Of a stretch of 64,000 nt of DNA, positions 32,777 through 40,011 are shown piece after piece. The position numbers and the translations under genes are program-made. The stretch's first letter is position 1; each line of letters begins with the position of its first letter. The stretch comes from Paenibacillus silagei (GTDB taxonomy: Bacteria; Bacillota; Bacilli; Paenibacillales; Paenibacillaceae), in NCBI RefSeq assembly GCF_017874735.1, contig NZ_JAGGLV010000023.1, positions 1 through 64,000 on the forward strand. The letters are read 5' to 3'. The notes beneath the pieces are model-generated. The model ran no database searches, had not been told where the DNA came from, and saw only the letters and a list, made by a program, of their open reading frames with translations.

Positions 32777-34521
32777 CACTTAGGCACCCCGCTATCATCC
32801 AGCTTGGCGTGGGTCAATTCACTGAGCGAATCGCCGATAGTATCCAGCCCGCTGCGCAGCTCCTCGTCGCTGCCCGCTTCGAGAACGATTTTGTACAGGC
32901 TTTTCTCAAGCGAGCCCTTCTGCTCGAAGCGCTCCAGAATGACATCCAGCCCGCCGATGACCATCTCGAACATGTTGATTTTCTCATGCAGCAGGTGGAG
33001 GATATGCTCTTCAATTGTCCCTTCGGTGGAAAGGTTATAGATGACCACATCATTCTCCTGACCCAGCCGGTGGACCCGGCCGATCCGCTGCTCGACCCGC
33101 ATAGGATTCCAGGGCAGATCAAAATTGATCATATGGTGGCAGAACTGCAGGTTAATCCCTTCGCCGCCGGCTTCGGTGGCAATCATCACCTGGGCGCGTC
33201 CGCGGAAGAGGTCCATCATCCAGTCCTTTTTGCCGCGGTTCATCCCGCCCGAGTACGTCACACATTGCAGTCCATGCTCACGGAAATACTGAAGCAGATA
33301 CTCCTGCGTGGCCCGGTACTCCGTGAAGACGATTACCTTCTCGTTCATTTCACGGATTAACTCCATCGTCTTCTCCGCCTTCGTATTCGTCTTGACCGTA
33401 CGGATCGTCTGGAGCAGCCCCATCATCCGCTCACGCTTCGGCGAATCGGCCGGCAGCTTCTTGATCAGATTCACCAGCGTTACGAACACCGCATCCCGGC
33501 TGCTGCACACCTCACGTTGAAGCGTGACCAGGGAGAGCATACTGCTGAGATTGCCGCCTGCCTCCTGATACTGTTCTTTGACAAAAGCGGTCACCCCGTC
33601 ATACAGTGCCTTCTCCTCAGCGGAGAGGGTGAGGGGGATATTGCGCACCTTGCGCTTGGTGAAATTAACCGGGCCTTCGCCCCGGCGGTTGCGGATCATA
33701 ACCTTGGACAGCTCGCCCCGGAGCTTACCCTCGTTCTTGGGCTGGCGCTTATCCACTACAAAATTGGTAGCAAAATCACCCTGATTCCCCAGCTGGCCTG
33801 GCTTCAGCAGCGTGATCAGATTGAACAGCTCGCCGAGATCATTCTGCACGGGGGTGGCGGTGAGCAGCAGACAGTACTTTTTGCGGAGCTGCTGGACGAA
33901 CAGATAATTCGTCGATTTCTTATTCTTCAGCTTATGGGCTTCGTCGATAATCAGCATGTCGTACTCCTGGCTCAGCAGCATTTCCTTATGCGGATCACGC
34001 TTGGCCGTATCCATCGAGGCGACGACAATGTCATTGCCCCAGGAATAGGCTTTCTTTTGCGCTACGGCAGAGATTCCGAACTTCGTATTCAGCTCCCGCA
34101 CCCATTGCAGGACAAGCGAGGCCGGCACCAGAATCAGAACCTTGCTTACCAGCCCGCGCACCAGATACTCCTTCAGCACCAGCCCGGCTTCGATTGTCTT
34201 GCCAAGCCCGACTTCATCGGCCAGAATCGCCCGTCCCGACATCTCGAACAGCACCTTGTGCGCCGTATCCAGCTGATGGGGTAGCGGAGACAGCCCGGAC
34301 AGATGCTTCATACACTGCAGCTCATCGAAGCTGGTAACCAGGCCCGACTGCTCTCCCTGCACGGCAAGGCGGGATAACCGCCAGTCGCCCCACGGTCCCC
34401 CTTTATCCAGTCTCGATTCCAGATCATGCAGCCAGTTACGCTCAAAAGATAGAGGAACAGGCAGCAGCGGCGCAGAAGTTACCTTCTCTTGGGGCAGGGA
34501 ATTGCGGAATAATTGCGTCAT
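32776..34521 (-). CDS. yqhH: SNF2-type DEAD/DEAH helicase (YqhH)
   Basis: A 581-aa SNF2/RapA-like ATPase. Walker A is ADEVGLGKTIEAGLVLKE, motif II is LIIDEAHKLKN, motif III LLLTATPVQN, motif V ATEAGGEGINLQFC and motif VI RVEQRIGRVHRLGQ. It probably remodels nucleic-acid-protein complexes; RapA recycles RNA polymerase. The ATG at 34521 follows GGAGGAGG. It is the first gene of a two-gene unit with yqhG. A frame of 82 aa immediately upstream overlaps the start but lacks a binding site. Confidence 0.85.
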   Translation of the reverse strand: MTQLFRNSLPQEKVTSAPLLPVPLSFERNWLHDLESRLDKGGPWGDWRLSRLAVQGEQSGLVTSFDELQCMKHLSGLSPLPHQLDTAHKVLFEMSGRAILADEVGLGKTIEAGLVLKEYLVRGLVSKVLILVPASLVLQWVRELNTKFGISAVAQKKAYSWGNDIVVASMDTAKRDPHKEMLLSQEYDMLIIDEAHKLKNKKSTNYLFVQQLRKKYCLLLTATPVQNDLGELFNLITLLKPGQLGNQGDFATNFVVDKRQPKNEGKLRGELSKVMIRNRRGEGPVNFTKRKVRNIPLTLSAEEKALYDGVTAFVKEQYQEAGGNLSSMLSLVTLQREVCSSRDAVFVTLVNLIKKLPADSPKRERMMGLLQTIRTVKTNTKAEKTMELIREMNEKVIVFTEYRATQEYLLQYFREHGLQCVTYSGGMNRGKKDWMMDLFRGRAQVMIATEAGGEGINLQFCHHMINFDLPWNPMRVEQRIGRVHRLGQENDVVIYNLSTEGTIEEHILHLLHEKINMFEMVIGGLDVILERFEQKGSLEKSLYKIVLEAGSDEELRSGLDTIGDSLSELTHAKLDDSGVPK

Positions 34522-34790
34522 GTTGCAGCCTCCTCCGTCGCAGTTTCATATCGAAATGCGTAGCAGTAGTATGCTCGTTTCAGAGAGATTTCATAACCAG
34601 AGGGGCGTGGAATTGACAGAGGAACGCTGTAATCCGCCTTGAAAGCTTTCAGTTCCAGTGCCTGCAAAAAAGCGAGAAAGAGGGAGGAAATGAGCCTTTC
34701 TTTTCCTGTTTTTCCGTTATTCCTGCCTGGGGCTGCTTTTTCAAAAAAGACCTCTATCCACAACATGTGGTATAGTTTAAAAGTTAACGC

Positions 34791-34806
34791 ACACCATATA
34801 TTGTTA
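34791..34806 (+). promoter_or_regulatory. NrdR box candidate
   Basis: ACACCATATATTGTTA is close to the NrdR consensus ACACWATATATWGTGT. An additional dyad, CCACAACATGTGG, lies at 34758-34770. Both are 140-190 bp before nrdJ, where a ribonucleotide reductase repressor would act. Confidence 0.4.
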
Positions 34807-34867
34807 CAAAAGCATGAAATTTAGCTGGTATGCGGATTTTTTCGGCTGTTTGTTATTGACAAGAGGA

Positions 34868-34912
34868 GCTTCCGCCGGACAAGCAGGCTGCGGCTGCCCG
34901 GCCGCCGGAAGC
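34868..34912 (+). promoter_or_regulatory. Leader stem-loop upstream of nrdJ
   Basis: GCTTCCG (34868-34874) pairs with CGGAAGC (34906-34912), enclosing CGG/CCG and GCAG/CTGC stems. No T tract follows and no B12 box is visible, so this is not called a cobalamin riboswitch. Confidence 0.35.
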
Positions 34913-34943
34913 ATGACCTATTATATCCTGGGAGGTTTTGCTA

Positions 34944-37900
34944 TTGAGTACAGTGGAACACAACAAGCGTCTAGAGGGTCTGAGCGAGAAAATATTCCTG
35001 GACCGTTATGCCTGGAAGGACGCGGACAGCAATAATGCCAAGGTAGGCGATGTAGTACTTGTCCTGACGAAGGATGATCCGAAGTTCCCAACCAAGGAGG
35101 TTGGCGAGATTGTAGAGCGTACAGGCCGGATGGTTACGGTAAAAACCCGCAGCGGCGAGCTGGTGCAGTCGGATGTGGAAAAGCTGACGTTGAACATCGA
35201 GAAGACGCCGGAGGAGATGTGGGACCGTCTTGCGGCAGCGATGGCTTCCGTGGAGAAGACTCCCGGGCTTCAGGAAGAATGGACAGGCAAATTCCGCTCG
35301 ATTCTGGATGACTGGAAGCTGGTTCCCGGCGGACGGATTGCGGCTGGGGCCGGAGCCAGCGAGGAGCTTACACTGTTCAACTGCTATGTGATTCCATCTC
35401 CCAAAGACAGCCGGGGCGGCATCATGGAGACACTCTCCGAGATGACCGAGATTATGGCCCGCGGCGGCGGGGTAGGCATCAATTTGTCCTCGCTGCGCCC
35501 GCGCCGTGCCATTGTCAGAGGGGTGAACGGTTCCTCCAGCGGCTCCGTGTCCTGGGGCGGCCTGTTCAGCTATACCACCGGACTGATTGAACAAGGCGGC
35601 AGCCGCCGCGGCGCGCTGATGCTAATGATCAACGACTGGCACCCGGATGTGCTGGACTTCATTACCGTGAAGCAGACGATGGGTCAGGTTACCAATGCCA
35701 ATCTGTCGGTCTGCGTCAGCAATGGCTTCATGAAGGCCGTCAAGGAGGATCTGGACTGGGAGCTGGTCTTCCCGGATACCACCGACCCGGATTACGACAC
35801 GCTCTGGGACGGCGATCTGGATAAATGGAAGGCCGACAACCGCCGCGTCATCCCTTACCGCACCGTCAGAGCACGCGATGTCTGGCATACGATTATCGAA
35901 TCGGCCTGGAAGTCCGCAGAACCGGGCGTTGTTTTCATGGAGTATTATAATCAGATGTCGAATAGCTGGTATTTCAATCCAATCATTTGTACCAATCCGT
36001 GCTTCCACCCGAACACCCGCATTGCAACGGAATACGGTCTCTTAACCATTGAAGAGCTGTATAAGAAGGTCGGAACGGAATCCTTCCTGGTGGGAACCGA
36101 TTCGAGACTGGTGGAGCAGGCCAAAGTGGTTGGCGGAAGAAGCTATGAAGTTCCAGGTCTACAGATGAGACGGGCGACAGTGTTCCCAACCGGCACCAGA
36201 GAAACCTTAAAGATCTCGCTGCAAAATGGGGTTGAGCTGTCCGTAACGCCTGAACACCGCTTATTTACCGATTCAGGCTGGAAAGAGGCTCAGACTCTGA
36301 GTGCAGACGATTGCGTTTATTTGCAGTCTGGTGAGGGAGGGTTTGCGGCTAAGGATACACTTGGTGAGGGTTGGGGCTGGTTCTTGGGCTGGCTCACAGG
36401 TGACGGCTGGATTTCCAAACGTGGTGATATCGGTATGGTATTTGGTGAGGCAGACAGTGAAGTTATTCCATTGCTCATTGATGCTGCCAAGAATATCACA
36501 GGCGTAACCGCCAAAGTATTCGACAGAACCAACAATACTAAGCAAGCTTATTGGTGGCGTAAGTCGTTCCGTGAACAGCTTGGAGAACTCGGAGTGAAGG
36601 CAGTTAGAGCCGCTGAGAAAGAGGTTCCGGCTGCGCTGTATACAGCTTCACGTGCGACGGTTGTGGCATTCCTGCAAGGATTATTCTCTGCAGACGGAAC
36701 GGTATATGAGAATGATGAGATGCACCGTACGGTCAGATTGACCTCAGCTTCCAAAAAACTTCTTCAAGGCGTTCAATTGCTGCTGCTTAATTTCGGAATT
36801 AACAGTTCCATCTATAACCGTCAGAAGAAGAATCAAGCTGTATTTACGTATACGACCATAGCCGGCGAGGAACGGAGCTATGAAGGCAGCGGATTCTATG
36901 AGCTGATCTTAAGCGGCAACAACATCCTGGAGTTCAAGAATAAGATCGGCTTCAAGCTGATTACCAGAAAACAAGAAGCACTGGAGCGGATTGCCCGGCC
37001 TTCCCGCAAAAATGAAAAGTTTATCTCCAAAGTCGTTGGTATCGAAGTAGGCGAGGTTGTGACGGTATACGATATTACTGAGCCTGTTACGCACTCGCTG
37101 ATCGCTGGTGGTGTTGTTGCCCATAACTGCGGGGAACAAGGCCTTCCCGGCTGGGGCGTGTGCAACCTGTCCGCCGTCAATCTCTCCAAGTTCTACGATG
37201 CGGAGAACCATGATGTGGACTGGGCAGATCTGGCGACAACGACCCGTTATTCCGTGCGTTTCCTGGATAATGTTATCGACAAGACACCGTATCACTTCCC
37301 GGAAAATGAAGCCAACCAGAAGCTCGAACGCCGCGTAGGCCTTGGTACCATGGGACTGGCTGAGCTTATGATCAAGTTGAATATCCGCTATGGCAGCCCG
37401 GAATCGCTGGAGTTCCTGGACAAGCTCTACGGCTTCATGGCCCGTGAGGCGTATCTGGCTTCTGCTGAGATTGCCGGAGAGAAGGGGGCGTTCCAGGCCT
37501 TCGACACCGATAAATATCTGCAGAGCGGCTTCATGCGGAATATCACCGAGGTCTATCCCGAAGTGGGCGAGTCGATCCGTAAACATGGTATGCGTAACGT
37601 AACTGTGATTACCCAGGCCCCTACCGGAAGCACGGGAACTATGGTCGGCACCTCCACAGGGATCGAACCGTATTTCGCTTTTAAATATTTCCGTCAGAGC
37701 CGTCTCGGCTACGATGAGCAGTTCGTGCCTATCGCCCAGGAATGGCTGGAGGCTCATCCGGGAGAAGAGCTGCCGGAATACTTCGTCACTTCGATGGACC
37801 TGTCCGCCAAGGATCATATCCGCGCGCAGGCAGCCATTCAGCGCTGGGTGGACAGCTCGATCTCCAAGACGGCGAACTGCCCGTCCGACTTCACCGTCGA

Positions 37901-38723
37901 AGAGACCGCCGATCTGTATGAAATGGCCTTCGATCTGGGCTGCAAAGGCGTGACCATCTACCGTGATGGCAGCCGTGATGTACAGGTGCTGGAGACGAAG
38001 AAGAAGGAAGACAAGAAGGACGAACCGGCAACGGCTGCCAAGCCTGAGGTGATTAAGGAAACGGAAGCCGCTCCGTCAGCTCCGACAACTGTAGCCGCAG
38101 CGCCTGCCCACCAGGCAGCGGCCAGCGGAGTAGACAAGCAATACAAGAAACGCCCGCAGGTTTTGCGCGGCGCGACCTATAAGATCAACACGCCGTTCGG
38201 CATGGCTTATATCACAATTAACGATCTTGACGGTATCCCGGCCGAAATTTTCCTGAATGTCGGCAAGGCTGGCTCTGACGTCTTCGCCATGGCGGAAGCC
38301 CTGGGCCGCGTCTGTTCGCTGTTCCTGCGCTACGGCGATCACGGCGAGAAGGTCGGCCTGTTGATCAAGCACCTCAAGGGCATCGGCGGCTCCGGCGCCA
38401 TCGGCTTTGGCGCTAACCGCGTCGAGTCCATCGCCGACGCCGTAGCCAAAGCCCTGGAGACCCATGTGCTGAACAACGCCCATGACGATCATATTCCTGC
38501 GCCAATCGCAGCAACGCTGGAGCTTGATTTCAACGAGGCGCTGAACGCCGAGCTGAAATCCACGGTTCCTGCGGCGACTACCAACGACAGCCACGGCGGT
38601 CATGACGCACATAGCCACGCTACCGCTTCACGGGATCTCTGCCCTTCCTGCGGCAGCGCCTCGCTGATTAATATTGAGGGCTGTAAGACTTGCGGGAATT
38701 GCGGGTATAGTCGGTGTGGGTGA
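34944..38723 (+). CDS. nrdJ: Adenosylcobalamin-dependent ribonucleotide reductase (class II) with intein
   Basis: Reduces ribonucleotides to deoxyribonucleotides using adenosylcobalamin as radical source. 1259 residues including a 376-residue intein; the spliced enzyme would be 883 aa, normal for NrdJ. Catalytic elements: first redox Cys in LFNCYVIPSP, the substrate-site NP|CGE split by the intein, second redox Cys in WGVCNLSAVNLS, and ITQAPTGSTGTM. A TSCPD-like domain (NTPFGMAYITIN) and a C-terminal zinc-finger-like tail with four Cys (CPSCGSASL ... CKTCGNCGYSRCG) complete the class II type. The start is TTG at 34944, 8 bp after GGGAGG. A strong terminator follows. Confidence 0.92.
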   Translation: MSTVEHNKRLEGLSEKIFLDRYAWKDADSNNAKVGDVVLVLTKDDPKFPTKEVGEIVERTGRMVTVKTRSGELVQSDVEKLTLNIEKTPEEMWDRLAAAMASVEKTPGLQEEWTGKFRSILDDWKLVPGGRIAAGAGASEELTLFNCYVIPSPKDSRGGIMETLSEMTEIMARGGGVGINLSSLRPRRAIVRGVNGSSSGSVSWGGLFSYTTGLIEQGGSRRGALMLMINDWHPDVLDFITVKQTMGQVTNANLSVCVSNGFMKAVKEDLDWELVFPDTTDPDYDTLWDGDLDKWKADNRRVIPYRTVRARDVWHTIIESAWKSAEPGVVFMEYYNQMSNSWYFNPIICTNPCFHPNTRIATEYGLLTIEELYKKVGTESFLVGTDSRLVEQAKVVGGRSYEVPGLQMRRATVFPTGTRETLKISLQNGVELSVTPEHRLFTDSGWKEAQTLSADDCVYLQSGEGGFAAKDTLGEGWGWFLGWLTGDGWISKRGDIGMVFGEADSEVIPLLIDAAKNITGVTAKVFDRTNNTKQAYWWRKSFREQLGELGVKAVRAAEKEVPAALYTASRATVVAFLQGLFSADGTVYENDEMHRTVRLTSASKKLLQGVQLLLLNFGINSSIYNRQKKNQAVFTYTTIAGEERSYEGSGFYELILSGNNILEFKNKIGFKLITRKQEALERIARPSRKNEKFISKVVGIEVGEVVTVYDITEPVTHSLIAGGVVAHNCGEQGLPGWGVCNLSAVNLSKFYDAENHDVDWADLATTTRYSVRFLDNVIDKTPYHFPENEANQKLERRVGLGTMGLAELMIKLNIRYGSPESLEFLDKLYGFMAREAYLASAEIAGEKGAFQAFDTDKYLQSGFMRNITEVYPEVGESIRKHGMRNVTVITQAPTGSTGTMVGTSTGIEPYFAFKYFRQSRLGYDEQFVPIAQEWLEAHPGEELPEYFVTSMDLSAKDHIRAQAAIQRWVDSSISKTANCPSDFTVEETADLYEMAFDLGCKGVTIYRDGSRDVQVLETKKKEDKKDEPATAAKPEVIKETEAAPSAPTTVAAAPAHQAAASGVDKQYKKRPQVLRGATYKINTPFGMAYITINDLDGIPAEIFLNVGKAGSDVFAMAEALGRVCSLFLRYGDHGEKVGLLIKHLKGIGGSGAIGFGANRVESIADAVAKALETHVLNNAHDDHIPAPIAATLELDFNEALNAELKSTVPAATTNDSHGGHDAHSHATASRDLCPSCGSASLINIEGCKTCGNCGYSRCG
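36000..37127 (+). other. LAGLIDADG intein within NrdJ
   Basis: Residues 353-728 of the precursor. Block A begins at Cys 353, CFHPNTRIATEYG; block B has VTPEHRLF (TxxH); the homing endonuclease halves are LGWLTGDGWI (about residue 480) and FLQGLFSADGTV (about 575); blocks F/G read VTVYDITEPVTHSLIAGGVVAHN followed by Cys +1. All residues for class 1 splicing are present (Cys1, His-Asn, Cys+1) and both endonuclease motifs keep their acidic residue. The flanks join as TNP + CGEQGLPGWGVCNL, the conserved RNR active site. Base composition is more AT-rich than the exteins. Confidence 0.92.
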
Positions 38724-38798
38724 GGATGGACTTGAGTTCCAAAATTAATTATATCTGTATATTTATACAACTTATTTAAGTTCTGAGTAATTAATGTT

Positions 38799-38846
38799 CA
38801 GTCCCGATGAGACTTTTATTTTCATCGGGACTGTTTTTTATTTTTA
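38799..38846 (+). terminator. Strong intrinsic terminator of nrdJ
   Basis: CAGTCCCGATGA (38799-38810) pairs with TCATCGGGACTG (38822-38833), followed by TTTTTTATTTTT. Confidence 0.85.
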
Positions 38847-39214
38847 TGAGTTTTCGTTATCAGCTCGGAACATCATTTAAACAAATGCGCTTATCAATTT
38901 TCTATAGATGATTACTATTGTATAAGCCACCAAATAAGAAACTAGACTCCAACCAATGTTCCATCCGTTTCCATAATCGACGATCCCTACTGAAAAAGCC
39001 CCGTACTCCATTATTGTGGTCAATAGGAAAAGATCCCCTTTTCATAGTTATTTCCTTATGTGCTGCACCCATTCGTGCTAGGGGGTGCATATTGCGAATT
39101 CATAACGGGGATAATCAAAGGGAAGAAATAAAAATGAAGCAGTAGCTAATGGGGAAATCCTCCTTTTTACACAGGCTCCCCTGAGGCTTCCATGATTATT
39201 CACCGCAAATTGCC
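38847..39214. other. Gap without a supported gene
   Basis: About 370 bp of moderately AT-rich sequence. Short frames exist on both strands (75 and 62 codons) but neither has a ribosome binding site or recognisable product. Nothing further is claimed until the promoter at 39215. Confidence 0.5.
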
Positions 39215-39243
39215 TTTACTTTCTCCTTGGGTGACTATATAAT
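39215..39243 (+). promoter_or_regulatory. Predicted promoter of the mrp operon
   Basis: TTTACT (39215-39220), 17-bp spacer, TATAAT (39238-39243). Transcription would start near 39250, giving a leader of about 95 nt. Confidence 0.55.
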
Positions 39244-39273
39244 TGCAATAATTGTATACGGAGTTAACCGGAG

Positions 39274-39300
39274 GAGCCTGCCAACAGCGGGCTCTTTTTG
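39274..39300 (+). terminator. Attenuator-like terminator in the mrp leader
   Basis: GAGCCTGC (39274-39281) pairs with GCGGGCTC (39287-39294), then TTTTT and a second T run (39302-39306). It lies between the predicted promoter and the first gene at 39343, so read-through must occur for expression. Confidence 0.6.
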
Positions 39301-39342
39301 TGTTTTTACCTGGAATAAATTTACTGCTGTGGAGGGTTTGAA

Positions 39343-39975
39343 ATGGAAATGAACAATGAGAGCATCATGGTGTGTGTGCATTATGGGCCGCACGGGCAGC
39401 GGTTGATACAGCGGGGAGGACAATTGGCCAGATTGCTCAATGCCCCGCTGATGGTACTCACTGTAGATGCATCCGGGGACAATGAATACAACAGGGAGAA
39501 GCAGCAGTACTTGTCTGGCTGGGAGCATCAGACCAAGGAGGCTGGCGGACAATTTGTGATCCGCAAATGTAACGGCAAAAAAACGGTTGATGTGATTGTG
39601 GAGACTGCAAAGGATAACAAAATTACACAAATTGTACTCGGACAGTCAAGCCAAACGCTGTGGCAGGAGATTACACGGGGAAGCTTCATTAATGAGCTGC
39701 TGGAGCGGATGGGTCCGATTGATCTTCATATCGTTGCGGTCCAGCGGTATCCGGAGCTGCTCGAGCAGTCCCATGAGCAAGGGTTCTCTGCTTATTTGGT
39801 CAAAGAAGGCGACCGCCATATCCTTATGGATGAACCGGATGGGAATGAAGCCATGAAGGGAGTTTTCTTTCGTGAGCTTGATACAGATTTCAATACCGGC
39901 CTGTTCAAAATCGTCAGCAACGGTGAAGCGCAATATTTGAGAATTGTACAGAACGAATGGGTGAAGCCCCGTTAA
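39343..39975 (+). CDS. Universal stress protein domain protein (KdpD-USP-like)
   Basis: A 210-aa protein. The N-terminal 130 residues resemble the USP domain of KdpD: IMVCVHYGPHGQRLIQRGGQLA, then LMVLTVDA, TDKVIVETAKDNKITQIVLGQS-like ATP-binding end and GPIDLHIVAVQ. The C-terminal 75 residues are unassigned. Such domains bind nucleotides; in KdpD and related potassium proteins some bind c-di-AMP. Its place as first gene before the Na+/H+ antiporter genes suggests an ion- or pH-linked regulatory role. The ATG follows GGAGGG. 36 bp separate it from mrpA. Confidence 0.68.
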   Translation: MEMNNESIMVCVHYGPHGQRLIQRGGQLARLLNAPLMVLTVDASGDNEYNREKQQYLSGWEHQTKEAGGQFVIRKCNGKKTVDVIVETAKDNKITQIVLGQSSQTLWQEITRGSFINELLERMGPIDLHIVAVQRYPELLEQSHEQGFSAYLVKEGDRHILMDEPDGNEAMKGVFFRELDTDFNTGLFKIVSNGEAQYLRIVQNEWVKPR

Positions 39976-40011
39976 GAGGATTATACCAAAACTAGAAAGG
40001 GGGCTTAAGCC

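Noticed and set aside
34518..34766. An 82-codon frame ending over the yqhH start
   Set aside because: The overlap arises because its last codons are the yqhH ribosome binding site; it lacks a binding site of its own and any known motif.
34806..34943. Cobalamin riboswitch before nrdJ
   Set aside because: The leader is too short and no B12 box or typical long-range pairing is visible.
35150..38700. Two separate nrdJ gene fragments split by an inserted gene
   Set aside because: The frame is continuous through the insertion, and all intein splicing blocks are present.
38902..39145. Short frames on both strands between nrdJ and the mrp operon
   Set aside because: No translation signals, and the two frames overlap on opposite strands; composition looks non-coding.
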